Source: Kiritimatiellia bacterium
GTDB taxonomy: Bacteria > Verrucomicrobiota > Kiritimatiellia > JAFGHX01
DNA length: 64,000 bases
Direction: 5' to 3'
Assembly: GCA_016929905.1 (NCBI GenBank)
Contig: JAFGHX010000193.1
Span: 41,026-105,025 of the forward strand
The notes beneath the pieces are model-generated. The model had not been told where the DNA came from. It did no database searches and worked only from the letters and a program-made list of their open reading frames with translations. Every line of letters begins with the position of its first letter. The stretch's first letter is position 1. Position numbers and translations under genes: made by a program. Shown piece after piece: positions 33,627-43,900 of this stretch.

Positions 33627-34673
33627 TTACTGGCGCATCCGGCCATCCCGCAACAGATCCACCAGCGCCACGACATTCTCCACCGGCACGTCGCGCTGGA
33701 TCGCATGGGCGGCGGAGAAGATGTAGCCGCCCTGCGCCGCGAAGAGGTCGATCAGCATGCGCGTCTCGGCACGGACGTCGTCGGGCGTGCCGAACGGGAG
33801 CGTCTTCTGGGTGGACAGCCCGCCATAGAACGCCAACCGGCCCGCATACTTGCGGGCAACGGCCTGCACATCCAAGACCTCGGGCTGGAACGGATTGAAG
33901 ACCTGCGCGCCGGCCTCGACGATATCGTCCAGGATCAACGACACGTCGCCGCAGCAGTGGAAGAACACGTCGAGCCCGCGCTCGCGCGCCTCACCGAATA
34001 TCCGTTTCAGGCGCGGCGTGTAGAACTCGCCGAACATGGCAGGCGAGAACAGCGGCCCGCTCTGCTGCGCGTAGTCGTCGTAGAAGAAGATGCCGTCCGC
34101 GCCGCGCGCGGCCACCCCGCGCACGATGCCGAGATCGAATTCGGTCAGGACGTCGAGCAGCTCGCAGGTGAAAGCCGGATACAACGCCAGATCCATCAGC
34201 ACCGTGCCCAGCCCGCGCAGGAACCACTGACGCTGGAACAGCGGGCTGGAAAAGCACGCCAGCACATACCGGTCGCCGGCGGTGGCGGCGATCTCGCCAT
34301 ACCCCTGCCACCGCCGCGCATCGGCCGGGTCCGGCACGTGCAACGCGCTCAGATCCGGTTCAGGCACCACCTGATTCACCGGCACACCGATATCGTCCCC
34401 GCCGGACTTGTCCCACTCGACGCCCCATTCGTCCCGGTACCGCTCCTCACCCAGCGGCTCCATGAGCCCGGCGGCCACGCGGTTCACCTCCGCACCCGCA
34501 TTCGAGCCTACATTGATGCAGAGCATACAGTTCCCCACGGCGGTATCCACGTCCTGCTGCCCGTAGTGCGTCTGCAGTTTCGCGCGCATGTCGAGCGTGA
34601 AATCCAGATGGTAGGGCACAGGCGATACCGGCTCGAACGCCAACGCTTTCCTGATGGCCTGTTTGCGCGTCAT
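33627..34673 (-). CDS. Uroporphyrinogen decarboxylase-like methyltransferase
   Basis: A 348-residue member of the URO-D superfamily. In PVC-type bacteria these members usually serve as methyltransferases (MtaA/CmuA/MtgA-like) rather than haem enzymes. It has the N-terminal RKQAIRKALAFEPVSPVPYHLDF, FYDDYAQQSGPLFSPAMFGEFYTPRLKRIF, VFFHCCGDVSLILDDIVEAGAQVFNPFQPE (His-x-Cys region that binds zinc in methyltransferase members) and FYGGLSTQKTLPFGTPDDVRAE. AAGGAGCC precedes ATG 34673. With an MttB homologue in the same window, a role in methylamine demethylation is possible, but the two are 10 kb apart. Confidence 0.87.
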   Translation of the reverse strand: MTRKQAIRKALAFEPVSPVPYHLDFTLDMRAKLQTHYGQQDVDTAVGNCMLCINVGSNAGAEVNRVAAGLMEPLGEERYRDEWGVEWDKSGGDDIGVPVNQVVPEPDLSALHVPDPADARRWQGYGEIAATAGDRYVLACFSSPLFQRQWFLRGLGTVLMDLALYPAFTCELLDVLTEFDLGIVRGVAARGADGIFFYDDYAQQSGPLFSPAMFGEFYTPRLKRIFGEARERGLDVFFHCCGDVSLILDDIVEAGAQVFNPFQPEVLDVQAVARKYAGRLAFYGGLSTQKTLPFGTPDDVRAETRMLIDLFAAQGGYIFSAAHAIQRDVPVENVVALVDLLRDGRMRQ

Positions 34674-35080
34674 GTGCGGCTCCTTGGGTGCGATTGAGGT
34701 CCTGGAATAGTACGAGCGGGGCAGGTGTTCGGCAATGCTGGAGTTGCCCAGACCGGGGTGCACCGATCGCCGACCAACGTGGGGATGTAGCGGCGGCCGC
34801 CAAACCGTGGCACGACGAGCCACGAGCTGGCGCTCGCGGTTGCACTCCCCGACAGGCACAGGCCAACGGTGGAGATTCCGGGGGTGGCGGCGTCGAGATG
34901 TGGCCGCGCTCGCCAGAGCGTGGCCGGTTCGCCGACACGCGCGCTATATCCTCCACGGCCTGGCGGCCGCGGCTACACCGACGCCGCCGAAATGCAGAAA
35001 GGAGCGATCCTCACGCTTGCACCAGGCGCCCCCCATCTGTAACCTCATGCTTGGCGGAACACCGTCAGAAGGAGAGTACC
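34674..35080. other. Divergent intergenic region with degenerate repeats
   Basis: 407 bases between the URO-D-like and GH20-like genes. It contains G+C-rich imperfect palindromes (for example GTGGCCGCGCTCGCC and AGAGCGTGGCC near 34910). I see no convincing promoter and no gene; promoters for both flanking genes should lie here. Confidence 0.5.
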
Positions 35081-36913
35081 ATGCCCGAACTACTGATCCC
35101 CGTGAAGAAACGAACAGCCCGGCCCGGGCGGTTCTCGATCCCCCGGCGTCTCGCGATCACCAGCGTGCACGACGCGGACGCGCTGCCGATCGCCCAACTC
35201 GCCGCGGATCTGCGTTCGCAGGGCGTCGCAGCCCGGTTCGTGAAAAGCGATCCTCGCGCGCCGGTGTGCGTTCGGCGGAGTCGGAGCCTGCAGAACCCGG
35301 AGGCCTACGAGCTGCGCATCACGCCCGCCAAAATCGACATCCTGGCCGGCACGGCGCAGGGCGCCTACTACGGCGTGCAGACCCTGCGCGAGTTGATCCG
35401 TATTCACGGGACCCGGCTGCCCTGCTGCCGCGTTGAAGACTGGCCGACGTTCGCGCGGCGCGGCGTGTACCACGACTGCGCGCGCGGGCGCGTGCCGAAA
35501 GTGGAGACGATCAAGGCGCTCGTCGAACGGCTCGCACACTGGAAGATCAACGAACTGCAGTTGTATATCGAGAACGCATTCACATTCAAGAAGCACCCGG
35601 GAATCGGCCGGGGCTGGTCACCCTACAAGCCGGCGGAACTGCTTCAGATCCAGTCGCACTGCAAGCTGCACCATGTCCAGTTCGTGCCTTCCCTCACCAG
35701 CTTCGGGCATATGGAGAAGATCCTCATGCTGCCGCGCTACGCGAAGCTCGGCGAGATGCCCGGGTTCCGCGGCTTGCCCGGCGGCACCACCCTCTGCCCG
35801 GGCGATCCGGGCGCCATCCGGCTGCTCGCGGACCTGTATGCCGAATTCCTGCCGCTGTTCGACGCCGAGGACTTCAACGCCTGCGGCGACGAGCCCTGGG
35901 AATTGGGCAAAGGCCGCTCCAAACGCCGCGCGGCCCGGATCGGCGTGGGCGGCGTCTATCTCGATTTCCTGCTGAGACTCCACACGCTCTGCCTCAAGCA
36001 CGGCAAACGCATGAACATCTGGGGCGACATCGTCCTGCAGCACCCGGAGACGATTCCGCGCCTGCCCAAGGATATCGTCCTGCTCAACTGGGGCTACGGC
36101 CCGCAGAACCCGCGTATCCCACGCACGGCCGAGATTGTTGAGGCCGATCTAGCCTGCGTGTGCTGCCCCGGTACAAACGGCTGGCAGAGCCACGGCACGC
36201 GCATGCAGACCGCGACGGATAACGTGTCGGTCTTTGCCCGGACGGGTGCGAAGTATGCGGCCGAAGGATTGTTGAACACCGACTGGGGCGACGGCGGCCA
36301 CCGCAACGCGGTGGGCGTCAGCCTCTACAGCTTCTCGCACGGCGCGGCGCACGGGTGGCATACCGCCGCGGTCGACGACAGGAAGCACCTGCGCAACTTC
36401 ACGTTCCATACCTTCGGCGACCGCACCGGCACGCTGGCCAAGGCGCTCAAGATTCTTGGCGACAACCCGGGCAACTGGGCCTACCACGCGCTGGTCGAGA
36501 GCCTCGTGAGCCCCAGGAACCTGGCGCGCGGCTTCAGTCGCGGCAGGCCGGTCATCGAGCCCACCGCGCTCAGCCCCGCTCAGATCCGGAACCGGATCGA
36601 GGTGCTAGAATCCCTGAAATGGCCGAAACCGGCAAAGACGACAGCCGCCTACGAAGCCGTCGCGCTGGAGGAATTCGCGCTGGCGGCCGAGATGGAACGG
36701 CTCGCCTTCGAACGATTGAGTATGGGCAAGGCGGCGCGGAAAGGCGAGGCGATCCCATCCGCCAAGCTGCGTAAGCATGCCGCAGACATGGAGACAATGG
36801 CCGAGAAATTCGCACGATTGTGGAACACGCGAAACAGGCCCTCGCGCCTGGCGGACAATCTGGCCGGCTTCCGAAATGCCGCGGAAGAAGCACGGAAGCT
36901 TGGCGGCCGCTAA
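35081..36913 (+). CDS. GH20-like beta-N-acetylhexosaminidase family protein
   Basis: A 610-residue protein with the GH20 layout. The N-terminal GH20b-type domain ends in GTAQGAYYGVQTLRELI. The TIM barrel opens PTFARRGVYHDCARGRVPKVETIKALVERLAHWKINELQLYIENAFTF. The catalytic D270-E271 pair is in FNACGDEPWELG, and an extra helical C-terminal domain covers about 480-610. The family removes terminal N-acetylhexosamine using the substrate acetamido group. No signal peptide is present, suggesting action on imported oligosaccharides. GGAGAGTACC precedes ATG 35081. The H-x-G motif of characterised enzymes is modified, so specificity is uncertain. Confidence 0.85.
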   Translation: MPELLIPVKKRTARPGRFSIPRRLAITSVHDADALPIAQLAADLRSQGVAARFVKSDPRAPVCVRRSRSLQNPEAYELRITPAKIDILAGTAQGAYYGVQTLRELIRIHGTRLPCCRVEDWPTFARRGVYHDCARGRVPKVETIKALVERLAHWKINELQLYIENAFTFKKHPGIGRGWSPYKPAELLQIQSHCKLHHVQFVPSLTSFGHMEKILMLPRYAKLGEMPGFRGLPGGTTLCPGDPGAIRLLADLYAEFLPLFDAEDFNACGDEPWELGKGRSKRRAARIGVGGVYLDFLLRLHTLCLKHGKRMNIWGDIVLQHPETIPRLPKDIVLLNWGYGPQNPRIPRTAEIVEADLACVCCPGTNGWQSHGTRMQTATDNVSVFARTGAKYAAEGLLNTDWGDGGHRNAVGVSLYSFSHGAAHGWHTAAVDDRKHLRNFTFHTFGDRTGTLAKALKILGDNPGNWAYHALVESLVSPRNLARGFSRGRPVIEPTALSPAQIRNRIEVLESLKWPKPAKTTAAYEAVALEEFALAAEMERLAFERLSMGKAARKGEAIPSAKLRKHAADMETMAEKFARLWNTRNRPSRLADNLAGFRNAAEEARKLGGR

Positions 36914-36959
36914 GTGCTCCCCGCCGAAAATACGTGAAGGCGAACGTTGAGCCTGTCGA

Positions 36960-37204
36960 AAAACCCCCGGGTGAAGCGGCCGGGGTGGAACCCGACCCTC
37001 CAAAAACGCAACATGTGGGCCGTTGGAGGGCGAGCGTCCTCGCGAGCCGGGTTCCTGGAGCGGATTCAACGTTGAACGCCGAAATCAGAGGCTTCCCGGT
37101 TCCGCCGGACAAATCGGGTGCCCGAAGTCCACTGTTCGCTGTTCGATGTTGGACGTTCGCAAGATACACGCGAGAGCGTGTATCTTGATCGGAAAGCCGT
37201 CTGG
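36960..37204. repeat. Repeat cluster: MITE-like end and ATACACGC hairpin
   Basis: The 365-base gap before the MFS gene holds an ACCCTCCAA...TTGGAGGG pair ending in a MITE-like right end (37024-37051, with one extra C), and the best copy of the ATACACGC-GAGA-GCGTGTAT hairpin followed by TTGATCGGAAAGCCGTCTG (37162-37204), nearly identical to 1851-1893. Confidence 0.8.
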
Positions 37205-37278
37205 CTCGCGGCCGGGACGTTGCCCGGCCGCGCCACCGGCACTTGCCAACTCCGGCGCACATGCGCTATTAAGACGGG

Positions 37279-38574
37279 ATGCGCCGTCATTCGGAAATCC
37301 GCGCGGAGAACCGCGGGGCCATGCGTTCGGCCATGGTCGGCCAGTGTTTCGGGTGCCTGGCCATCATTGCATTCCGAACGGGCCTCATCCTGCTGTACCT
37401 GAACTCGCTGGGCCTGGAGCGTTCGGTGATCATGACGCTCATCGCGCTCAGTGCGTTGATGACCGGCGCGGTCACCATTCCCGCCGCATGGCTTGCAGAA
37501 CGGATCGGCAAGAAACGGGTCGGATTCCTGGGGCAGGCCCTGACCACGGCCGGCTTCGCCACGCTTGCCCTCTCGGGGTTCTGCCCCCGCGCCGGTGCGG
37601 TATGGCTCGCCATCGGCGGCATCGTGCTCGACGGGCTGGGGCAGGGCCTGTTCATTTCCGTGTGGTACGCGCTGCTCAGTCCGATCGTACCGGTCGACTT
37701 CCGCGGCCGGTTCTTCGGCACGCTGCGCTTCGCCTGGAATGTGGTGGGCATCCTGTTCATGCTCGCCGCCACCTTCGTGCTCGGCAAGGATTCACCGCGC
37801 GGCATCTTCCAGTGCCTCTTCGCCCTGATCACGGGTGCGCTGGTCATCCGTTTCTTCTTTTATCGCCGCATCCCGGAAGTCGAGACGGAGCGCGCCCGCG
37901 GGGAGCGGTTCGGTGAGGCGCTCGCCAAAGTCGTGCGCAGCCCGGGTTACGCCTCGTTCAGCTCCTACGTCTTCCTGCTGCTGCTCTTCACCAGTGGCAG
38001 CCCGTCGGTCTTCGGGCTGCTGGAGAAACGCGTCCTGCTGTTCGGCGACAACCTGGTGGCCTGGATGGGGCTGCTTCTCACGCTGGGCTCGATACTCGGC
38101 TTCCTGCTGGGCGGGCGCGCGATTGACCGGTTCGGCACCCGAATGGTCTTCGTCGCCTGCCACCTGGGATTCGGCGCGATCCTCTCCCTCTTCCTCTTGC
38201 GGGACAGTGTCGCGCGCCTGCCGACGGGCGTCTATGTCGGCACCCTGAGCCTCTGTTTCGGCTTGGTGGCGGCCGCCTCGTCGGTCGCCTTCTCTTCGGA
38301 ATTGCTCGGTATCATGCCCCCAACGCACAAGTCTCTCGCCGGGGCGGTCTATTCGACGCTCTATTACCTGGCCAACGGCCTGGCGGGTGCCATCTGGGCC
38401 GCCTTGCTGCGACTCGGCGCGCTGAACGAGTCCTGGTGCCTGTTCGGCCATACGCTCAGCGACTATGACACCGTGCTGCTGCTCTGTGCGGTGATGGTCG
38501 TGTTCCTGCTCATCACGCTCACCCTGATCCCATCGGTCATCCGCAAAGCCCAGTTCCTGCCAAGAGGCGGATAG
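37279..38574 (+). CDS. MFS transporter
   Basis: A 431-residue integral membrane protein of the major facilitator superfamily. About 12 hydrophobic helices are visible, for example LIALSALMTGAVTIPAAWLA, LFALITGALVIRFFFY and LLLLFTSGSPSVFG. The conserved loop after helix 2 reads AERIGKKRVGFLGQ (the G-x3-DRxGRR-like motif), repeated in the second half as GRAIDRFGTRMVF. The substrate is not evident. Following a GH20-like gene on the same strand, a sugar or oligosaccharide importer or sugar effluxer is plausible. ATG 37279 lacks a strong Shine-Dalgarno; ATG 37321 is an alternative. Confidence 0.88.
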   Translation: MRRHSEIRAENRGAMRSAMVGQCFGCLAIIAFRTGLILLYLNSLGLERSVIMTLIALSALMTGAVTIPAAWLAERIGKKRVGFLGQALTTAGFATLALSGFCPRAGAVWLAIGGIVLDGLGQGLFISVWYALLSPIVPVDFRGRFFGTLRFAWNVVGILFMLAATFVLGKDSPRGIFQCLFALITGALVIRFFFYRRIPEVETERARGERFGEALAKVVRSPGYASFSSYVFLLLLFTSGSPSVFGLLEKRVLLFGDNLVAWMGLLLTLGSILGFLLGGRAIDRFGTRMVFVACHLGFGAILSLFLLRDSVARLPTGVYVGTLSLCFGLVAAASSVAFSSELLGIMPPTHKSLAGAVYSTLYYLANGLAGAIWAALLRLGALNESWCLFGHTLSDYDTVLLLCAVMVVFLLITLTLIPSVIRKAQFLPRGG

Positions 38575-38661
38575 AGGCTGACCTGAAACTTCTCGGTCCC
38601 ACAAGTTTCCACCCTGAATAATCCGGCGCAGCCGCGGGCGCCGGGGGCCTTGCTGACCTGA

Positions 38662-38707
38662 AACTTCCCCGAGAACTTACTCGAGAACTTGCTCGAACTT
38701 GCTCGAG
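38662..38707. repeat. 12-bp tandem repeat (AACTTACTCGAG), about four units
   Basis: Units at 38662, 38674, 38686 (lacking two bases) and 38696, the same family as 958-993. It lies in the 310-base gap between the MFS and CBS genes. A weak TATAGT box (38817-38822) precedes the CBS gene. Confidence 0.85.
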
Positions 38708-38884
38708 AACCCCCGCCGCAACGGCGGGATCGACAAAGCTTACAGCGTATCCCCCGCTTCCGCCCCCGCACGGCACGCACCCCATTTTTCCGCTTCAACC
38801 CGGGCATGGCCCGTGGTATAGTAGCCGCAGTCTGCTACTGCAGACCGATTCGTGGTCCGACACACGACCCAGACAGGAGGCCCG

Positions 38885-39328
38885 ATGAAGATCAGACACG
38901 TGCTCGAAGTCAAAGGCGGATTCGACGTCTTCACCATCCCGCCGGAAACGACGCTCCGCGAAGCCGTTCGGATCGCGTGCGAGAAGAACATCGGGGCACT
39001 GGTGGTCGCCGACGCGGACGGCAAACTGAAGGGGATCCTCTCGGAGCGCGACGTCATGCGCCAATGCAATGCCGGCACCGACTTCGACAAGACGCCTGTC
39101 TCGGCTGTGATGGCGACGAACCTGATCACCTCCACGCTCGACGACGACATCCATCTGGCGATGGACATGATGAACCAGAAGAAGATTCGCCACCTGCCCG
39201 TGCTGGAAGGCGACAAGATCCGGGGCATCATCACGATCCGCGACCTGATCCTGGCGATCCGCAAGGCCGACGAAGTCGAATCCAAGATGATCCTCGCCTA
39301 TATCCGCGGCGACCTGAAACTGCCGTGA
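38885..39328 (+). CDS. CBS-domain-pair protein
   Basis: A 147-residue stand-alone CBS pair. The first CBS domain spans about 15-70 (TLREAVRIACEKNIGALVVADADGKLKGILSERDVMR) and the second about 80-140 (LDDDIHLAMDMMNQKKIRHLPVLEGDKIRGIITIRDLI). Such pairs bind adenine nucleotides (AMP, ATP, S-adenosylmethionine) and sense energy state. CAGGAGGCCCG precedes ATG 38885. It is monocistronic, with convergent neighbours, and its partner protein cannot be inferred. Confidence 0.92.
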   Translation: MKIRHVLEVKGGFDVFTIPPETTLREAVRIACEKNIGALVVADADGKLKGILSERDVMRQCNAGTDFDKTPVSAVMATNLITSTLDDDIHLAMDMMNQKKIRHLPVLEGDKIRGIITIRDLILAIRKADEVESKMILAYIRGDLKLP

Positions 39329-39458
39329 CCCGTGCGGCCTCGAGACCATCGAGCACGGTCTTCCGGCCCGGTTGGCTCTTTCCCTGCCGACTCATGGCGG
39401 CAACGGCGTCCAGGGGCAGCTCGGGCCTGGCCGTCCGCGGCACGCGGTTGTGCTGCCG

Positions 39459-40385
39459 CTATCTCTTCTTCGCAAACGCTTCGAGCTTCCTGAAGAAATC
39501 GGCAAAGATCGGATCGCGCTTCACGTATGTCGCACACCGGATCAGGTGCCGGCCGGAGTCGTGGCTCCACGTGAGCTGATCGGTCAGGATCGGACTGTGT
39601 ACCAGGGTCGTCGGCACCCAACCCGGGTCCAGCAGGTAGGCGATCGTGACCATGTCCCACAAGACCTTGGACCACGCGTACTTGTCGCGGCCGTATTCCG
39701 CGAAGATATCGGCCAGGTAATCGCCGATGGCGCCACGCCCGCGAACATAGCGCTCGATTTCCGGCACGGTTGTGGCCAGGTGCGTGGTCACACCCATGCA
39801 CGGCATGTGGATGAGGGGCACCCCGCAATCGAACATCAGGCGCGACGCATGCACGTCTTGTTTCAAATTGAACTCGTGCACCCGCGGCCAGTAGTGCGCA
39901 TGACCGCCCAGCCAGACAACGACAATGTTCTTGATGATCTTCGGGTCCATAAGGACAGCCGACGCGACGTTGGTGATGGCGCCGATAGCCACAACATAAA
40001 GGGGCGTTTTCTTCGCCGAGCGCGCACGCCTGACGAGGTCTCTGGCCGCTGCGCTCGGGCGGGGTTGATCCGCCGCCGCCAGGTACCCTTTCGACCCCTT
40101 GAACACGAATCCCTTGTGCGGGCGGCCGAGCCGCCTGAGAAGACGCAGGATCTCCTGGTAGCTCTTTTCCATGCCGTCGCCCGGCCCGGCCGAACGGCTG
40201 TTGGAGAAAGGCGCGGCATAAAGCGCTTCGACGTTCAGCTTCTTCGGCGACAGGAGTGCCTGGACGACCGCAAACTGGTCGTCGATCTCGTTATAGGTGT
40301 CCGTATCCAGCACCATTCTCACTTTGCCTTTGGGTGGCTGAAGCCGTTCTATTCTCTGCCCCTCGGACAAGACGGGAAAATCCAT
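39459..40385 (-). CDS. Inosine/uridine-preferring nucleoside hydrolase family protein
   Basis: A 308-residue nucleoside hydrolase. The calcium-binding D-x-D-x5-DD signature reads MVLDTDTYNEIDDQFAVVQALL (about residue 25). Further family motifs are VEALYAAPFSNSRSAGP, VVAIGAITNVASAVLMDP, VVWLGGHAHYW and LWDMVTIAYLLDP. The enzymes release ribose from nucleosides; members from PVC-type bacteria often act on unknown glycosides. AAGGAGG lies 10 bases upstream of ATG 40385, within the end of a truncated AraC-like frame that overlaps the gene start. It has no signal peptide. Confidence 0.9.
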   Translation of the reverse strand: MDFPVLSEGQRIERLQPPKGKVRMVLDTDTYNEIDDQFAVVQALLSPKKLNVEALYAAPFSNSRSAGPGDGMEKSYQEILRLLRRLGRPHKGFVFKGSKGYLAAADQPRPSAAARDLVRRARSAKKTPLYVVAIGAITNVASAVLMDPKIIKNIVVVWLGGHAHYWPRVHEFNLKQDVHASRLMFDCGVPLIHMPCMGVTTHLATTVPEIERYVRGRGAIGDYLADIFAEYGRDKYAWSKVLWDMVTIAYLLDPGWVPTTLVHSPILTDQLTWSHDSGRHLIRCATYVKRDPIFADFFRKLEAFAKKR

Positions 40386-40878
40386 ACCTGATATCCTCCT
40401 TGAAGAGATGACGGAGATAGTCTTTGCTCACGAAAAAGCGTTTCGACAATTCACCCACGGACAGGACGCCCTGGCTCTGGCGGATCATGTCCAGCGCCCG
40501 GTTCACGACGACCTCCTTGCGCGAAACCGCCCGCGGCGTTACCGCCGCACCGCGACGGGCAAGGCCGACGATCTCAAGGACCAATTCTTGCGCCACCAAC
40601 TCGAACGACGGCGCCTGCCGCTCGAGTTCGGAAATTCCAGTTGCACCCGCGTCGGGGGCATATCCAGTCGATACTGTGCAGGCCTGGGCATGCAGGAAAC
40701 CGCTTCTCGGCCGATACGGGCAGTCACGCGTCACGACGGAGCTGAAGCAGCGCGTTGACGGGGAAGAAGGTAGCAGGAACCGTGCAGATGTGTCAACGTG
40801 GGAGGGCCCGCTTCCGGCGGTCCGGGGCGCCCCGGACCGCCTTGGCACGACATGGACCTCGTCACCGCGGGAATGCAC
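40291..40878 (-). pseudogene. AraC-family regulator remnant
   Basis: The frame contains the first helix-turn-helix of an AraC-type DNA-binding domain (VVVNRALDMIRQSQGVLSVGELSKRFFVSKDYLRHLFKED). It then breaks off where the second helix-turn-helix should follow and runs out of homology over the start of the nucleoside hydrolase gene. Only about 40 plausible sensing-domain residues (SFELVAQELVLEIVGLARR) remain upstream; the rest of the frame reads like non-coding DNA. It is a relic of a regulator that probably once controlled the neighbouring gene. Confidence 0.65.
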
Positions 40879-40982
40879 GCCCGGGCGCCCGGGCGAAGCC
40901 AGACAACTCAGGGTTACCGCGAACGCATCTCGTCATGTCGCATGCACGCACAGCGTGTTGCGGCGTGAGAAGGCCCCGGGCC

Positions 40983-43900
40983 TCAGAAAAAGTCCGGCCG
41001 GTCGAACTCCAGGATGCCGAACCGCCCGACGGTGGCGAAGCTGTCCGTCCGGGTCCATGCGCTGATCTCGCCCTTGGGTTTCTGCTGACGCCCGACCTGT
41101 ATCTTCCACCTGGCGCGGTCGACCGGCTGACGCGCCACGCCGAGCGCCGAATACGGGATGAACAGCTCGCCGGTCCATGCGTCCGCCGCCCGGCGCGCCG
41201 CGCCCTGCCACGGCTTGTCGTTCCCGATATTGTCGCTCTGCGTGCCGATCGCGTTCAGCGCGAACTGCATGGGGACGCCGCCTCCGTTCGGCAGCAGGAA
41301 GACCTCCACGTCGTCGTCGCGCCAGAGCGCACCGCCGCGCTTGAGCATGTTCGACACGACCCCCTTCATGTTCGACTCATGGCACTTGAACGCGATGAAC
41401 AGCCCTTCCGGCCGGTGCGCCAGCCAGACCTCCGTCTTCTCGGAAACGGGCTTGCCCGTCCGTATGTCGAGCAGGCTCGAAATCGTCGGCTCGCCCTGCC
41501 AACAGGCCTCCGACAGATCCCCGTCTATGCGCGGCGCGGGCTGGACCATCTCGATGCGCGCCGATGGAAACTCCGAGCCGCTCTCCGCATCCGTCACGTC
41601 CACGCGCAGTGTCTCCGAACACGTGAATCGCGGCGAGTCGCCGCGAATGCTGACCGCCAGCCGCTTGCTGCCGCCAGCCGTTCCGTCAGGGACGGCGACA
41701 GTGAACTCCACAACGCCTGCCGCGCCCGGCGCCAGGCGCACCGGCTGCTGCGCGGGTTGAACGGACCAGCCGGCGGGAACGCCCAGTGCCAGCGTCAGCG
41801 GCGCCGCACGGCTCGCGCGGTTCTCCACGCGCACACTCAGCTTCTGCTCGGCTCCGATCGTCAGGCCCTGTGTCTCCGCGGTGACGGCGAGCGGGGAAGC
41901 TGTCTGGACATCGATGGGTACGTAGAAGCGAAACGCCTGCCCCCGGCACGCACCGCGGATCTCGAGCAGGAACGGCAGGAGTTGTCGTTCGGGGGCTTCC
42001 GGCACAGCCAGCGCAAAGCCGACCGTCACTTCTTGCCCGGGGCCCAACCGCGGCGGCACGCCGACCGCCCGGCAGTTCTGCATGACCGCGGGCCAGGGCG
42101 ACAGAGCCGCGGCCGCAAGCCGGTCAAGGCTCGACGAGCCGTAGTTCGCGACAGTCATCTGCACCGCCGGCGCCTCGCCCAGTACGCCGCGCTGCGGCGA
42201 AGCGGGCACCGCCACATCGATGCGCAGCACGGCGCGCACCGCCTCGGACAACTCCTGCCTGATCCGGTAGAAGGCTTTCGCGCGGTCAACCGGCGCCTGG
42301 GTCGGGATCGCCGATTCGAGTTCCGTCAACTTCGTCTGCAGCGTTTCGGCCGCTCTCAGAACGGCGGCCGCGTCCGATGACGCCAGGGCGCTGTCGATGA
42401 TACCGTGCGCTTCCGACATCTGCGCCCTGTTCCCAGCCGTGAGGTCTGTCGCGAACAGACGGCCGATCCGCCGCAGCCCTTCAGCCGTCTGGCCCAGCGC
42501 GTACCGCGCATGCCCCGCCGGCGTTCCGATCCGGAACGCGGCCGCGCCCTCGGCCTCGATCTCGAGCGTCAGCACCCCGTCACGCACCGGCAGAATCCGC
42601 GTAGACATCAGGTCCCACGCCGTCAGTTGCGCCGAGGCCGCGGCATCGATGCCCAGCCCTTGCGCGTCCAGAGTGACGGCGACCTCCCTGCCCTCCTTCG
42701 AGTAGTTCCGCGCCGTGATGCACAGGTTGTCATCGCCGAACGCGCCGTAGCGCTCCATGCAGACGGCGGCGTCGGGACTGCGGGCGTGGGTGACCGGTTC
42801 CCAGCCGGCGGCGGCAAGCTTCTCGATCACAGGCACGTAGCGCCGGTACAGAGGCCGGTACGCCTCGATGTTTCCGAGGTGAACGTAGAGCGCCGGGAAG
42901 AAGGCGTAGGGGAGCTGTTCATCGAATCGCCGCTTCACGTCGCCGTCTCTTGGCGCGTAGCAGTAGCGCCAGTTCTTCCGATACGCCATCGTCCGCATGT
43001 AGCGGGCCACGCGGCCGGGATGATGCCGGTCCCAGTCGGCGAGTTCGGTCATGGGCAGATCAAGGAAGTGCAGCGCGAACAGGGTGCCGTAGCCGTTCGC
43101 GTTCCCGTTGATGAGCACCTTTTTCTCCTCGGACATCGGCCACCAGGCGAGCTGGTAGAAGTCCCAGATGTTGTTCATGATCGCCGGCTTCAGCCCGACG
43201 CAGCCAAACGTCAGCGGGAACGTCGTGCGCCGGAAGTGCTCCTCCCGATAGTTGAGTCTCCGGCGGTTCGTGCTGTACCCGCAGGCGCCGTCGGCGGTCA
43301 GGATCGCGTCGAACGGCTGCCGGTCGGGCTGATTCTTCAAATACGCCTCCGTCTTACGCGCCGTGTCTTTCGCGAACCAGTCGGAGACGTCGGGGCTCTC
43401 GTAGACGTGGTAGTGCAGCGACCAACCCGCGCGGTCCGTCTTGTTCCGGCCCTGGTGTGGCGGATCCCATCGCGTGTACCCGGAGAAGGCCCGGACCTTC
43501 CCGTGCCGGTCCACGGCGATCTTCTTGATCAACTCGCTGACGGGCACGTAGGACGTCCACTCGTTCTTCTGCCCCAACTCGCGCAGATGGTTCCAGATCG
43601 CCTCCTCCGACGGGTACTTCGAATCCTCGGTCGGTAAGCGCGTCACCTGGTAGCTGCCGTGCATGTGGGCAATGAACCCGTAGCCTTCCCCGAAATCGCT
43701 GCTGTCCTGAGCCACCGGCTCGGCTTCCCGGCCCCGGTGCAGGGCGTGAGCCGTCGGGTCCGGCCGTTCCAGCCTGGCATAGCCGATATAGCCCTCATAA
43801 GGGGTCCGCTTCCTGAAGCTGTCGGGGTACAGTCCATAATACTTCCGAGCGGCCGCACGCATGCCCCAGGCGGGATCGTACCGGTAGAGCGAGAAACTGA

